Position numbers and translations under genes: made by a program
Part shown: positions 46,570 through 56,379 of the stretch, piece by piece
Layout of the letters: every line of letters starts with the position of its first letter
Numbering within the stretch: the stretch's first letter is position 1
Notes under the pieces: generated by a model
The model's database searches: none
Seen by the model: the letters and a program-made list of their open reading frames with translations, nothing else
Told to the model about the DNA's origin: nothing
Assembly: GCA_041545745.1 (NCBI GenBank)
Contig: CP168152.1
Span: 3,594,001 to 3,658,000, forward strand
Direction of reading: 5' to 3'
DNA from: Stenotrophomonas indicatrix
GTDB taxonomy: Bacteria; Pseudomonadota; Gammaproteobacteria; Xanthomonadales; Xanthomonadaceae
DNA length: 64,000 bases

Positions 46570-47303
46570 TGACCAATCCATTCGACAGCGCCGGTTCGAA
46601 GGCGCCGCCCAAGCCGTTCACGGTCAACGAAGGCCGCCGTGAAGTGCGCAGCTTCGTGCTGCGCCAGGGCCGTTTCACCCCAGCCCAGCAGCGCGCGTTC
46701 GACGAGCGCTGGCCGCGTTTCGGCCTGGATTTCAGCGGTGAACCGCGTGATCTGGATGCCACCTTCGGCCGCGATGCGCACAAGGTGCTGGAAATCGGCT
46801 TCGGCAACGGCGCCGCGCTGCGCTTCGCCGCACAGCAGGACCCCAGCCGCGACTACATCGGCCTGGAAGTGCACGCGCCCGGCGTGGGCCGCCTGCTGAA
46901 CGCGCTGGCCGACGACAACGCCGACCACGTGCGTTTGTACCACCACGACGCAGTGGAAGTGCTGGAAAAGGAAATCGCCGATGGCGCGCTGGACGAGGTG
47001 CGCATCTACTTCCCCGACCCGTGGCACAAGAAGCGCCACAACAAGCGTCGCCTGATCCAGCCGGGTTTTGCCGAGCTGGTGGTGCGCAAGCTGCACCCCG
47101 GTGGCCGCCTGCACTGTGCCACCGACTGGGAGGATTACGCCGAGCAGATGTGGGACGTGCTCGATGCCACCCCCGGCCTGGTCAACCGCGCCGGCCCGCG
47201 TGGCAGCGTGCCGCGCCCGGACTGGCGCCCGCAGACCCACTTCGAGACCCGCGGCCAAAAGCTCGGCCATGGCGTCTGGGACCTGTTGTACGACCGCACC
47301 TGA
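46569..47303 (+). CDS. trmB: tRNA (guanine-N7-)-methyltransferase
   Basis: 244 residues. SAM-binding: [30 protein letters not shown]. The TrmB-specific catalytic segment is [20 protein letters not shown], followed by [11 protein letters not shown] and a C-terminal [15 protein letters not shown]. It makes m7G46 in tRNA. It is coupled to thiG by a TGATG overlap, an order I associate with Xanthomonadaceae. Confidence 0.95.
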   Translation: MTNPFDSAGSKAPPKPFTVNEGRREVRSFVLRQGRFTPAQQRAFDERWPRFGLDFSGEPRDLDATFGRDAHKVLEIGFGNGAALRFAAQQDPSRDYIGLEVHAPGVGRLLNALADDNADHVRLYHHDAVEVLEKEIADGALDEVRIYFPDPWHKKRHNKRRLIQPGFAELVVRKLHPGGRLHCATDWEDYAEQMWDVLDATPGLVNRAGPRGSVPRPDWRPQTHFETRGQKLGHGVWDLLYDRT

Positions 47304-47330
47304 TGAACGCCTGAGGACGCCGCGCCCCAC

Positions 47331-49178
47331 ATGGATACCGCGCTGACGCTGACCACTGACATGAAGCTCGTGCTCGGGCTGGTCGGCTTCACAATGGCGA
47401 TGTTCCTGTTCGAGCGCATCCGCGCCGACGTGGTCGCGTTGGTGGTGCTGGTGGTGCTGGGCGTGACCGGCCTGATCGCGCCGGAGGAGATCTTCGGCGG
47501 TTTCTCCGGCAACGCGGTGATGAGCATCATCGCCACCACCATCCTCGGCGCCGGCCTGGACCGCACCGGCGCGTTGAACCGCCTCGCAGCCTGGCTGCTT
47601 CGGCGAGGCCACGGTGTGGAGCAGCGGCTGCTGATGATGACCACGGCCATCGCCGGCCTGAACTCGTCCTTCATGCAGAACCCATCGGTGATGGCGCTGT
47701 ACCTGCCGGTCGCCTCGCGCCTGGCTGCGCGCACCGGGCTGACCATGCAGCGCCTGCTGCTGCCGATCTCGGCGGCGATCGTGATGGGTGGCGCGCTGAC
47801 CATGGTCGGCAACTCGCCGCTGATCCTGCTGAACGATCTGCTGGCGTCGGCCAACAACAACCTGCCCTCTGGCCTGGCCACCATCGAGCCGCTGCGCATG
47901 TTCGCGCCGCTGCCGATCGGCATCGCCCTGCTGATCGCCTCGCTGCTGTATTTCCGCTACTACGGCGACCGCAAGCTGGTGGAAGAGGAAAGCCTGGTCA
48001 ACGACGGCACTACGCCGGCCCGCACCGAAAGCTACTTCGCCAAGACCTACGGCATCGAAGGCGATGTGTTCGAGCTGGTGGTCACCGCCGAGAGCCCGCT
48101 GGTCGGCATGACCCTGGGCGAAGCAGAGAACCTGCATGACGTGCCGCTGCTGCTGGCACTGAAGACCGGCAATGACACCCGCCTGGCACCGCCAGCGGAA
48201 ATGCGCATCTGGGTGGGCAGCGTGCTGGGGGCAATGGGCCCGCGCGAACAGATCCACGACTTCGCGCAGAACCAGTTCCTGCGCATGTCCTCGCGCCTGA
48301 AACACCTGGGTGACCTGTTCAATCCCAGCCGCGCCGGTATTTCCGAAGCGGTGGTGCCGCCGACCTCGAACGTGATCGGCAAGAGCGCGGCCGACCTGCG
48401 CCTGCGCAAGGAACGCGGCATCAGCCTGCTGGCGATCAACCGCGACAAGCAGGTGATCCGCGAGGACGTGCGCGATGTGCAGCTGCGCGCCGGCGACATG
48501 CTGGTCTTCCACAGCATCTGGACCGACCTGGCGCAGGCTGCCAAGAGCCGCGACTTCGTGGTGGTGACCGACTACCCCACCGGCGAACAGCGCCCGCACA
48601 AGTTCAAGATCGCCATGGCGATCTTCGCCCTGACCATCCTGATCGCGCTGACCAGCAAGCTGCCGGTGGCGCTGACCCTGATGACCGGCGTGGCCGGCAT
48701 GCTGTTGACCGGTGTGCTGCGCATGGACGAGGCCTATGCCTCGATCAACTGGAAGACGGTGTTCATGATGGCCGGGCTGATTCCGCTCGGCTGGGCGATG
48801 GATTCCAGCGGCGCTGCGGCGTGGGTGGCCGGCCATACGATCGACAAGCTGCCCACCGGTATTCCGATCTGGGTGCTGGAGCTGGCGCTGGCGCTGCTGA
48901 CCACGGTGTTCTCGCTGGTGATCAGCCATGTGGGTGCGACCATCGTGATGGTGCCGATCGCGGTGAACCTTGCGCTGGCGGCAGGCGGTAATCCCACAGC
49001 ATTCGCGCTGATCGTGGCGCTGTCGGCGTCCAACAACCTGATGACGGCGTCGAACCCGGTGATTTCGATGATCACCGGCCCGGCCAATTACACACCGCGC
49101 GAGATGTGGCGGGTCGGCGGCCCGCTGTCGCTGATCTATACCTGCGTGGTGGTGGTGATGATCAACCTGATGTTCTGA
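47331..49178 (+). CDS. SLC13-family permease with TrkA-C domains
   Basis: 615 residues. About ten or more membrane helices lie in two halves (residues 10-200 and 420-615), separated by two RCK_C/TrkA-C-like regulatory modules. The first module is near residues 235-300 (VFELVVTAESPLVGMTLGEA) and the second near 340-400 (DLRLRKERGISLLAINRDKQ). Each half contains the SLC13 loop pattern (FMQNPSVMALYLPVA; SASNNLMTASNPV). Members move sulfate or dicarboxylates with Na+. The substrate is not determined. It begins 27 bases after trmB. Confidence 0.88.
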   Translation: MDTALTLTTDMKLVLGLVGFTMAMFLFERIRADVVALVVLVVLGVTGLIAPEEIFGGFSGNAVMSIIATTILGAGLDRTGALNRLAAWLLRRGHGVEQRLLMMTTAIAGLNSSFMQNPSVMALYLPVASRLAARTGLTMQRLLLPISAAIVMGGALTMVGNSPLILLNDLLASANNNLPSGLATIEPLRMFAPLPIGIALLIASLLYFRYYGDRKLVEEESLVNDGTTPARTESYFAKTYGIEGDVFELVVTAESPLVGMTLGEAENLHDVPLLLALKTGNDTRLAPPAEMRIWVGSVLGAMGPREQIHDFAQNQFLRMSSRLKHLGDLFNPSRAGISEAVVPPTSNVIGKSAADLRLRKERGISLLAINRDKQVIREDVRDVQLRAGDMLVFHSIWTDLAQAAKSRDFVVVTDYPTGEQRPHKFKIAMAIFALTILIALTSKLPVALTLMTGVAGMLLTGVLRMDEAYASINWKTVFMMAGLIPLGWAMDSSGAAAWVAGHTIDKLPTGIPIWVLELALALLTTVFSLVISHVGATIVMVPIAVNLALAAGGNPTAFALIVALSASNNLMTASNPVISMITGPANYTPREMWRVGGPLSLIYTCVVVVMINLMF

Positions 49179-49518
49179 GGGTTGGGGTTTGTTGGCAGGG
49201 CTGCGCCCTGCACCCGCCGAGGCAACGGCAACAGCCGGAGCAACAGCAAAAGCTGGCTATCCGTGGGATGGCAGGGTGGATCCGGTTGCGGGGGACGCTG
49301 CAAGTACGTCCCTGTAGGCTTGGCCGCGGCATCCATGCCGCGGACACCCCCGCAACCGGACCCACCCCGCCTTCGACAGATTTCTGCAATCTGCCTGAAC
49401 GGCACGGGGTCGGATCCCGTTGCTGCGCAACGGGCTCTGACCCCGGTGTTGAATCGTTTTTCCTGATGGGGTCAGAGCCGTTTTCCTGCGGAAAACGGAT
49501 CCGACCCCGAGCCTGGCA
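49179..49518. repeat. 340-base intergenic region with two GGGGTC palindromes
   Basis: No gene seen. Copy A (49406-49444): GGGGTCGGATCC-CGTTGC, loop TGC, GCAACG-GGCTCTGACCCC. Copy B (49468-49508): GGGGTCAGAGCC-GTTTTCC, loop TGC, GGAAAAC-GGATCCGACCCC. In each, one side carries the GGATCC form and the other the AGAGCC form, leaving two fixed mismatches, while the inner arms pair perfectly but differ between copies. The region separates the converging permease and Rieske genes. Confidence 0.88.
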
Positions 49519-49854
49519 TCAGGCCAGGTAGACCTGCCCATCCCGCACATCCACCGGCACTGCGCGCAGGCGGTCGCCTTTGCAGGGGCCGGCGATGCAG
49601 TCGCCACTGTCCAGCGCGAACGAGGCGCCGTGGGCGGCGCAGACCAGGTGGCCTTCGCGGCTTTTCAGGAACTGGCCCGGTGCCCAGTCCAGGCGGCGGC
49701 CCGCGTGCGGGCAGATGTTCAGGAACGCGCGCACCTGTTCACCGTCGCGGTACAGCAGCAGCGACTCGGCATCGCCATCGACTACCGCTTCAACCTCGGC
49801 AAACGCGCCATCGGCAATGGCATCAAGGGTGATCAGGGCGACAGCGGCAGTCAT
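49519..49854 (-). CDS. Rieske [2Fe-2S] ferredoxin-like protein
   Basis: 111 residues from the ATG at 49854 (MTAAVALITLDAIADGAFAE). The Rieske cluster ligands are present: CPHAGRRLD (C-x-H) near residue 55 and CAAHGASF (C-x2-H) near residue 80. There is no signal or anchor, so it is a small soluble electron carrier of the type found with dioxygenases or nitrite reductases. No oxygenase is next to it, so its partner is unknown. Confidence 0.9.
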   Translation of the reverse strand: MTAAVALITLDAIADGAFAEVEAVVDGDAESLLLYRDGEQVRAFLNICPHAGRRLDWAPGQFLKSREGHLVCAAHGASFALDSGDCIAGPCKGDRLRAVPVDVRDGQVYLA

Positions 49855-50032
49855 GGCGAAGGCTCGGACGGAATCGCGCATTGTCGCATGCCTGGTCATG
49901 TGACTAGCTGCGACATGAACACAAGTCATTGATCCGTAATAAGCCAAGGCTATATTTAACGAGTTTTTCACTCAATGACAGTGACAGCTGCCGATACTCA
50001 TGGCTCGCTGATTTCCAGCCTATCGAGCCATC

Positions 50033-50314
50033 ATGTTCAATCGCGCTTTCGCCTTCAACCAGTTCCGCACCCTGTTTGCCCCGCGCAAGCCACGCCATCC
50101 GCTGGTGCGCGTTGCCGTCGGTCTGCTCGGCCTGGCGATCCTGGCCGCGATGGTGTTCATCGGCGTATTCGTCGGTGCGGCCATGATCCTCGTGGGCTTG
50201 GCGTGGAAGCTGCTGGCTTCGCGCAAGCCTGGCCCGAGCCGCGCTGCGGACCCGAACGTGGTCGAGGGCGAGTACCACGTGGTGCGCAAATCGGCGCTGC
50301 CAGCCTCGCGCTGA
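50033..50314 (+). CDS. Small membrane protein of unknown function
   Basis: 93 residues. A short basic N-terminus (MFNRAFAFNQFRTLFAPRKP) precedes two closely spaced hydrophobic stretches (VAVGLLGLAILAAMVFIGVF and GAAMILVGLAWKLLA). A hydrophilic tail ending EGEYHVVRKSALPASR follows. It is probably an inner membrane protein. I do not recognise a family. A small GC hairpin (GCCCGC / GCGGGC) follows. Confidence 0.7.
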   Translation: MFNRAFAFNQFRTLFAPRKPRHPLVRVAVGLLGLAILAAMVFIGVFVGAAMILVGLAWKLLASRKPGPSRAADPNVVEGEYHVVRKSALPASR

Positions 50315-50384
50315 TCGACGCTGCCCGCTGACGGCGGGCCTTGCTGCGTTCTAGACTGCGGGCACTCCCTTCCTGGATGCCCGC

Positions 50385-51101
50385 ATGTCCGATGTCTTCG
50401 ATGTGATCCCTGCTGCAGCCACGCCGCGTGTACCGGTCGTTGGCGGCGGCAGTTTTCCCGTGCACCGCATCTACTGCGTCGGCCGCAACTTCGCCGACCA
50501 TGCGCGCGAGATGGGTGCTGCCGTGCCTGCAGCAGACGATCGCGGCCGCCCGATGTTCTTCACCAAGCCAGCCGACGCCATCGTGGTCGGCCACGACGAT
50601 GTGATCCCCTACCCGCCTGCCACCAGCAACCTGCATCACGAGGTGGAACTGGTGGTGGCGATCGGCCGTGACGCGCCCGCCGGCGAATTGGCCGTGGGCG
50701 ATGCCGAAGCACTGGTCTATGGCTATGCCGTGGGCCTGGACCTGACCCGCCGCGACCTGCAGGCCGCCGCCAAGGAGAAGGGCCACCCGTGGGATTCGGC
50801 CAAGGGCTTCGATGCCTCCGCGCCGATCAGTGAGATCGTGCATGCCGGTGAAGTCGGCGATCTGGCCGCGCTCAATCTGTCGCTGGAGATCAATGGCGAA
50901 GTCCGCCAGCAGTCCCTGCTCGACCAGATGATCTGGAACGTGCCGGAGATCCTGCACGAACTGTCCAAGCTGTGGCAGCTGCGTGCCGGCGACCTGGTGT
51001 TCATGGGTACGCCGTCCGGCGTGGCCGCACTGAAGCCCGGCGACCGTTTCAGTGCACGCCTTGAGAACGTGGCCGAACGCCACGGTGTGATCGCCGGCTG
51101 A
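50385..51101 (+). CDS. Fumarylacetoacetate hydrolase family protein
   Basis: 238 residues. FAH fold motifs: [49 protein letters not shown] with metal-binding Glu residues, and [20 protein letters not shown]. The ends [20 protein letters not shown] and [12 protein letters not shown] complete it. Members cleave or decarboxylate 2-keto acids (acylpyruvase, HpcE-like), so acylpyruvate hydrolysis is the most likely activity. A perfect 7-bp hairpin (GCGGGCA / TGCCCGC, 50358-50384) touches the start codon and may modulate translation. Confidence 0.9.
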   Translation: MSDVFDVIPAAATPRVPVVGGGSFPVHRIYCVGRNFADHAREMGAAVPAADDRGRPMFFTKPADAIVVGHDDVIPYPPATSNLHHEVELVVAIGRDAPAGELAVGDAEALVYGYAVGLDLTRRDLQAAAKEKGHPWDSAKGFDASAPISEIVHAGEVGDLAALNLSLEINGEVRQQSLLDQMIWNVPEILHELSKLWQLRAGDLVFMGTPSGVAALKPGDRFSARLENVAERHGVIAG

Positions 51102-51157
51102 CATCACCTGCGCTACCCTGCGCGCTGTCCCCCCTCGCCCTCAGGAGAAAAACAACA

Positions 51158-51562
51158 ATGGGAATGCTCACCGAGTTCAAGGAATTCGCGATGCGCGGCA
51201 ACGTCATCGATCTCGCCGTCGGCGTGGTGATCGGCGCGGCCTTCGGCAAGATCGTCACCGCGCTGGTGGAGAAGATCATCATGCCGCCGCTGGGCATGCT
51301 GATCGGCAAGGTCGATTTCTCGCAGCTTGCGTGGACGCTGTCGCCGGCCAGCATCGGCGCCGATGGCAAGGAGATCCCGGCAGTGGTGATCGGCTACGGT
51401 GATTTCATCAACACGCTGATCCAGTTCGTGATCGTGGCCTTCGCCATCTTCCTGGTGATCAAGGTGATCAACCGCCTGTCGCGCAAGCAGGAAGCGGCAC
51501 CGGCAGCGCCGGCCGAAGAAGTGGTGCTGCTGCGCGAGATCCGCGACAGCCTGAAGAAGTAA
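51158..51562 (+). CDS. mscL: Large-conductance mechanosensitive channel
   Basis: 134 residues starting [15 protein letters not shown]. First membrane helix with [20 protein letters not shown], a periplasmic loop ([12 protein letters not shown]) and a second helix ([20 protein letters not shown]). The cytosolic helix ends [14 protein letters not shown]. It is the pentameric emergency valve for hypo-osmotic shock. AGGAG is well placed upstream; a terminator follows. Confidence 0.97.
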   Translation: MGMLTEFKEFAMRGNVIDLAVGVVIGAAFGKIVTALVEKIIMPPLGMLIGKVDFSQLAWTLSPASIGADGKEIPAVVIGYGDFINTLIQFVIVAFAIFLVIKVINRLSRKQEAAPAAPAEEVVLLREIRDSLKK

Positions 51563-51568
51563 CGGAAC

Positions 51569-51589
51569 GGGCGCCTGCGGGCGCCCTTT
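51569..51589 (+). terminator. Terminator of mscL
   Basis: Stem GGGCGC / GCGCCC with a six-base loop (51569-51586), followed by TTTC, seven bases after the mscL stop. Confidence 0.7.
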
Positions 51590-51716
51590 CCATCTGCGTG
51601 TCTGCGACGCAGCCCATGCGGTGTTGCTGTTATCCTCCTGCGCCCGCGCAGTGCCCTCGCACCGCGCGGAAAGCGCGAAACCACCGCCCTTTGCGGTGGA
51701 TGCCAGGAGGCACCGC

Positions 51717-52274
51717 TTGAACACCCCCACCCCGCGCATGCGCGCACTCGCCATCCCCCTGCTGCTGTCTGCCTGCATGTGCGTGGCCGGCACCGCGCAG
51801 GCGCGTGATGTCTCTGTCACCGATGGCAAGGGCCATTACCTGCCCTACAAGCCCGGGATGGCACTGCCCAATGGCGTAGCCGCACCGCTGGACGGCTACA
51901 GCCACGCCGACCTGCTGCTGGCGGCCGCGCAGCCGATCGAAGCGCAGATGAAAGCGCGCGGCCTCGATCCGACGCTGACGCGCGAGTCACTGTTCGCGAT
52001 GGCCGGCGTGCTGAACGAGGCGCTGGAAGCCAAGAGTGCCGAGTACCAGATCGCCACCGATCTGCAGAAGGCCGGCGATTCGCCAAAGGCACGCCATGAA
52101 GCGGTGACTGCGCTGGCCAAGCGCTTCGGGCTACTGACGGTCGATGCCACCTACGATTCGCTGAAGGGTTCGCCTCTGCTGTCGCTCGACAAGCAGTTTC
52201 TGAACGACTACATCAACAACGCCGGCAACGGCGTGGCCAGCTACATCATGAAGCTGGATACCGCAGCCAAGTAA
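51717..52274 (+). CDS. Secreted protein of unknown function
   Basis: 185 residues from the TTG at 51717, chosen because a perfect AGGAGG lies exactly six bases upstream. The protein starts MNTPTPRMRALAIPLLLSAC with a signal peptide cut near AQA. The mature part is helical (LLLAAAQPIEAQMKARGLDP, FAMAGVLNEALEAKSAEYQ) and ends with NDYINNAGNGVASYIMKL. I do not recognise a family. A 7-bp hairpin CCACCGC / GCGGTGG (51681-51699) sits just upstream of the ribosome binding site. Confidence 0.75.
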   Translation: MNTPTPRMRALAIPLLLSACMCVAGTAQARDVSVTDGKGHYLPYKPGMALPNGVAAPLDGYSHADLLLAAAQPIEAQMKARGLDPTLTRESLFAMAGVLNEALEAKSAEYQIATDLQKAGDSPKARHEAVTALAKRFGLLTVDATYDSLKGSPLLSLDKQFLNDYINNAGNGVASYIMKLDTAAK

Positions 52275-52308
52275 TTGCCAGCGGCGCCCTCGGGCGCCAT
52301 GGGAGCGT

Positions 52309-52341
52309 GCGAAAGCCCCGCTCCGATAGGGCTTTCGCTTT
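52309..52341 (+). terminator. Terminator downstream of the secreted protein gene
   Basis: A perfect 10-bp stem GCGAAAGCCC / GGGCTTTCGC with a ten-base loop (52309-52338) followed by TTT. Confidence 0.75.
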
Positions 52342-52448
52342 GCTGCATCTGGCGGAAAACAGCATCCGCGCCGGCCATGACCTCCCGCCCATGCGCGGCG
52401 CTGAACGACTGTTAAGCTCCAAGGCTTACACCCTTCCCGGAGCTGTCC

Positions 52449-53870
52449 ATGCGTCGCCGCGTCCTTGCCATCGCATCCTCCCTCGCCCTGCTGGCCGCGC
52501 CGGCCTTCGCGGCGCCGCATGCCACCACCTTGCCGCCGGCCTCGCTGGCCACCGCCGCACAGCTGCGCGACCAGGCGCTGGCCGATGACACCGGCTGGAA
52601 GGTGGTCGAATCGTTGACCACCGAGATCGGCCCTCGCATCGCCGGCAGCGAGGCCGACGCCCGTGCCGTGGCCTGGGCCGAAGCCAAGTTCAAGGCACTG
52701 GGTTTTGACAAGGTGTGGAAGGAACCGGTGACCTTCCCGAAGTGGGAGCGCCGCAGTGAACACGCCGCCGTGACCGGCAGCAATCCGCAACCGTTGCAGA
52801 TCACTGCGCTGGGTGGCAGCCCGGGCGGCACCGTGGAAGCCGAGGTGGTGCGCTTCGCCGATCTGGCCGCGCTGCAGGCCGCGCCGGCCGGTTCACTGAA
52901 GGGCAAGATCGCCTTCGTCGATTACCAGATGCTGCCGTTCCGCGATGGCCGCGACTATGGCCGCGGCGGCGCGATCCGCAGCAAGGGTCCGTCCGAGGCC
53001 ATCCGCAAGGGCGCGGTCGGCTTCCTGATGCGCTCGGCCGGTACCGATTCGCACCGCGTGCCGCACACCGGCATCACCCGCTTCGATGACGGTCTGACGG
53101 CGGTGCCGTCGGCGGCGCTGTCGGTGCCCGACGCCGACCAGCTGGCGCGCCTGCTTGCCCGTGGCGCAACCACGGTGAAGGTGGCGCTGGACTGCGGTTG
53201 GGACGGCACCGCGACCTCGTACAACGTGATCGGTGAAATCACCGGCCGCACGCTGCCGAAGGAAGTGGTGGTGATCGGCGGCCACCTGGATTCGTGGGAC
53301 CTGGGCACCGGCGCGGTCGATGACGGCGCCGGCGTGGGCATCACCATGGCCGCCGGCCATCTGATCGGCCAGCTGAAGCAGGCACCGAAGCGCACCATCC
53401 GCGTGGTCGCCTTCGCCAATGAAGAGCAGGGCCTGTATGGCGGCAAGGCCTACGCCGAGGCGCATGCCAAGGACGTGGCGCTGCACCAGCTGGCCGCCGA
53501 GAGCGATTTCGGTGCTGGCCGCATCTACGCCTTCAACACCGGTTCGCCGAACCCGGAAGGCTCGCGCGAGGCAACCCGGCAGATTGCGGAAGTGATGAAG
53601 CCGCTGGGCATCGAGTACGCCGCCGACAAGGGTGGCCCGGGGCCGGATGTCGGTCCGCTGGCCGCCAAGGGCGGTGCATGGGCATGGCTGGCACAGGACG
53701 GCTCGGACTACTTCCACCTGCACCACACCGCCGACGACACGCTGGACAAGATCGACCCGAAGGCGCTGGCGCAGAACGTGGCCGCCTACACCGTGTTTGC
53801 CTATCTGGCCGCCGAAGCCGATGGCAACTTCGGCAGCGAGGCCAAGGCGACCACGCCGCCGAACGAGTGA
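52449..53870 (+). CDS. Secreted M28 family metallopeptidase
   Basis: 473 residues with signal peptide MRRRVLAIASSLALLAAPAF. A PA-domain insert (KGKIAFVDYQMLPFRDG...GAVGFLMRS) precedes the M28 catalytic domain. The two-zinc ligands are seen in GGHLDSWDLGTGAVDDGAG, FANEEQGLYGGKAY (general-base Glu), ESDFGAGR and the late FHLHHTADDT. It is an exported aminopeptidase or carboxypeptidase of the Q-type, probably periplasmic. It stands as a single gene. Confidence 0.92.
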   Translation: MRRRVLAIASSLALLAAPAFAAPHATTLPPASLATAAQLRDQALADDTGWKVVESLTTEIGPRIAGSEADARAVAWAEAKFKALGFDKVWKEPVTFPKWERRSEHAAVTGSNPQPLQITALGGSPGGTVEAEVVRFADLAALQAAPAGSLKGKIAFVDYQMLPFRDGRDYGRGGAIRSKGPSEAIRKGAVGFLMRSAGTDSHRVPHTGITRFDDGLTAVPSAALSVPDADQLARLLARGATTVKVALDCGWDGTATSYNVIGEITGRTLPKEVVVIGGHLDSWDLGTGAVDDGAGVGITMAAGHLIGQLKQAPKRTIRVVAFANEEQGLYGGKAYAEAHAKDVALHQLAAESDFGAGRIYAFNTGSPNPEGSREATRQIAEVMKPLGIEYAADKGGPGPDVGPLAAKGGAWAWLAQDGSDYFHLHHTADDTLDKIDPKALAQNVAAYTVFAYLAAEADGNFGSEAKATTPPNE

Positions 53871-53884
53871 TGCGGTGACACAGT

Positions 53885-53923
53885 GGGGTCAGAGCCCTCG
53901 CCGTTGGCGAGGGAGCTGACCCC
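53885..53923. repeat. GGGGTC palindrome after the M28 gene
   Basis: GGGGTCAGAGCCCTCGCC-gtt-GGCGAGGGAGCTGACCCC. The arms pair except for two central mismatches; the inner arm CTCGCC is unique to this copy. It lies 11 bases before the stop of the converging methyltransferase gene. Confidence 0.85.
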
Positions 53924-53933
53924 GGTCAGGGGC

Positions 53934-54767
53934 TCAGCCGCGCTGGCTGGCCCACTGCGCCAGCAGCACGGCCGTGGCAGAAGCGACATTCAGGCTTTCA
54001 ACCGCGCCACTGCCGGGAATCGACAGCTGCTGGTCACACTGGCTGGCCAGGCCGCGATCCATGCCTTCACTTTCCGCGCCCATCACGTAGACCAGGCGGG
54101 CGGGCAACGACGCGCGGAACACGTCATCGCCACCCTCGACCAGCGTCGCGGCAAGGCCGAAACCAGCCGCGCGCAGCTGCGCCATCGCTTCTGCGTCTTC
54201 AGGCAGCTGCACCAGCGGCACCGACTCTGCACCGCCCTCGGCCACGCGTGCGGCCGCGCCGGACAGTGCCAGCGTGCTGCTGGCCGGCAGCAACAGTGCC
54301 TTGGCACCGAAGTGCGCGGCAGAGCGCAGGATCGCACCGAAGTTGTGCGGATTGCCGACGCCATCCAGCCATAGTGCCAGCGCCGGGCCTTCGCCCAGTT
54401 CGGCCAGCCACTGCGCCAGCGGCAACACCGGCGCGCGCAGCACGTCGGCCACCAGGCCTTCGTGGTGGGTGGTGGCGGCCAGCTTGTTGAGGTCGCCCTC
54501 TTCCACCACGCGATAGCCCACGCGGTTGGCCACGCACCACTTCAGCAGCGGCTGCATGCGCGGAATCAGCGACTCCACCAGATACAGCTTGCGCAGTGCC
54601 TGCGGTCGCTTGGCGAACAGGGCCTGCACCGCGTTCCAGCCATACAGGCGAAGTTCGTCGTTGCCACGCCCCGGCGGTGGCGGGGTGCCGCCCTCACGCG
54701 GTGGCAGCGGGGTGGCCCGCGGCGGTCGCGACGACGGGCGACGGGCATTCTTCCAGGGATCATTCAC
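53934..54767 (-). CDS. SpoU/TrmH-family RNA 2'-O-methyltransferase
   Basis: 277 residues from the GTG at 54767 (MNDPWKNARRPS), overlapping the symporter stop by eight bases. A basic, Pro-rich N-terminus is followed by a SpoU substrate-binding domain (YGWNAVQALFAKRPQALRKL, HHEGLVADVLRA). The SPOUT knot has motif 1 DGVGNPHNFGAILRSAAHFG, motif 2 YVMGAESEGMDR and motif 3 PGSGAVESLNVASATAVLLA. These three motifs define the family; the target RNA nucleotide cannot be told from sequence. Confidence 0.92.
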   Translation of the reverse strand: MNDPWKNARRPSSRPPRATPLPPREGGTPPPPGRGNDELRLYGWNAVQALFAKRPQALRKLYLVESLIPRMQPLLKWCVANRVGYRVVEEGDLNKLAATTHHEGLVADVLRAPVLPLAQWLAELGEGPALALWLDGVGNPHNFGAILRSAAHFGAKALLLPASSTLALSGAAARVAEGGAESVPLVQLPEDAEAMAQLRAAGFGLAATLVEGGDDVFRASLPARLVYVMGAESEGMDRGLASQCDQQLSIPGSGAVESLNVASATAVLLAQWASQRG

Positions 54768-56277
54768 TACGGGACAACTCCAGCTTGCGTTGACGCCAGA
54801 AATCGGCGTTCTTGATGCCCAGGGCATCGGGGTCGAAGATCGGATCCAGGCCGAGCTTCTTCTGTCGTTCGTAATCGCGCAGGGCCAGCATGGCCGGCTT
54901 CTGCACGATGAGGATGGCGATGATGTTCAGCCAGGCCATCAGGCCCACGCCGATATCACCCAACGCCCAGGCCAGGGTGGCGTTGTGGAAGGCGCCGAAC
55001 ACCACCATGCCGATGATGCCCAGGCGCAGCAGCAGCACGGTGAACGGGCGCTTCCTGTTGTGGTTGACGTAGGTCAGGTTGGTTTCGGCCATGTAGTAAT
55101 AAGCCATGATCGTGGTGAAGGCGAAGAAGAAGATCGCCACCGATACGAAGGCCGAACCCCAGCCCGGCAGCACGGCTTCCACACCCGCCTGCGCATAGCC
55201 CGCACCTTCGGGAATGCCTGCCAGGCCCTGGAAGATCGGCTCAGCTCCGGCGACCGGCGAATACACGTTGTAGGTGCCGCTGGCCAGGATCAGGAACGCG
55301 GTGGCGGTGCACACCATCATGGTGTCGAAGTAGATGGCGAAGGCCTGCACGTAACCCTGCTTGGCCGGGTGCGAGACCTCCGACGCGGCAGCAGCGTGCG
55401 GGCCCGAGCCCTGCCCGGCCTCGTTGGCGTAGATGCCACGCTTGATGCCCCACTCCACCGCCAGGCCCATCATCGCGCCGAACGCGGCGTGGGTACCGAA
55501 GGCGCTCTTGAAGATGATGCCGAACATTTCCGGCACGCGGTCGTAGTTGATGATCATGATGACGACGGCCGTCAGGATGAAGCCGGCGGCCATGAACGGC
55601 ACTACCACTTCGGCGAAGTTGGCGATGCGCTTGACGCCACCGAAGATCACCACGCCCAGCAACAGGGCGACGACGATGCCGATGCCGAGCTTCAGCGCCT
55701 GCACCGATTCCATGCCGAAGGACTGGCCATCGAGCGGACCGCACAGCGCGGTGCCACGGCAGGCATTGATGATGCTGTCGGCGATCGCGTTGGCCTGCAC
55801 GCCGGGCATCAGGAAGCCGGCGGCGATGATGGTGGCGATGGCGAAGGCCATGGCATACCACTTCAGGCCCATCGCCTTTTCGATGTAGTAGGCCGGGCCA
55901 CCGCGGTAGCGGCCTTCGGCATCCTTGGTCTTGTAGATCTGCGCCAGGGTGCATTCCACGTAAGAGGTGGAGGCACCAACGAAGCCCATGACCCACATCC
56001 AGAAGATCGCGCCGGGGCCGCCGAAGGCGATGGCGGTGGCCACGCCGGCGATGTTGCCGATGCCCATGCGGCCGGCCATCGACATGGCCAGGGCCTGGAA
56101 CGAGGACACGCCGGCGTCGGACTTCTCACCGGACACGGTAAGGCGGCACATCTCGACGAAACCACGGATCTGCATGAAGCGGGTGCGCAGGCTGAAGAAC
56201 AGGCCGGCGGCCAGGCACATGAAGATCAGCGCCTTGCTCCAGATGATGCTGTTGATGAAATGTACGGTAGCTTCCAC
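54760..56277 (-). CDS. Sodium:alanine (AGCS) symporter
   Basis: 505 residues from the GTG at 56277, with GGAGAG upstream. About eleven membrane helices. AGCS motifs: SFQALAMSMAGRMGIGNIAG near residue 60, GGPGAIFWMWVMGFVGASTS, GGPAYYIEKAMG, and ANEAGQGSGPHAAAASEVSH near residue 300. It takes up alanine or glycine with Na+. The next gene (SpoU methyltransferase) overlaps its end, so the two are co-transcribed, although no functional link is evident. Confidence 0.93.
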   Translation of the reverse strand: MEATVHFINSIIWSKALIFMCLAAGLFFSLRTRFMQIRGFVEMCRLTVSGEKSDAGVSSFQALAMSMAGRMGIGNIAGVATAIAFGGPGAIFWMWVMGFVGASTSYVECTLAQIYKTKDAEGRYRGGPAYYIEKAMGLKWYAMAFAIATIIAAGFLMPGVQANAIADSIINACRGTALCGPLDGQSFGMESVQALKLGIGIVVALLLGVVIFGGVKRIANFAEVVVPFMAAGFILTAVVIMIINYDRVPEMFGIIFKSAFGTHAAFGAMMGLAVEWGIKRGIYANEAGQGSGPHAAAASEVSHPAKQGYVQAFAIYFDTMMVCTATAFLILASGTYNVYSPVAGAEPIFQGLAGIPEGAGYAQAGVEAVLPGWGSAFVSVAIFFFAFTTIMAYYYMAETNLTYVNHNRKRPFTVLLLRLGIIGMVVFGAFHNATLAWALGDIGVGLMAWLNIIAILIVQKPAMLALRDYERQKKLGLDPIFDPDALGIKNADFWRQRKLELSRSE

Positions 56278-56379
56278 GCGCGCTCTCTCCAGTCGGCGGG
56301 TTGTGAGGACGTCCCGTCGGCTGGAAGGGACCGGTCGATTCTCCCTGATCGAAGGTCGCTGCGATAGCGCCGGAAGGAT

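Noticed and set aside
46527..48929. 800-codon minus-strand open frame
   Set aside because: Antisense to trmB and the SLC13 permease; composition is His/Gln/Arg-rich as expected from a GC-rich shadow frame.
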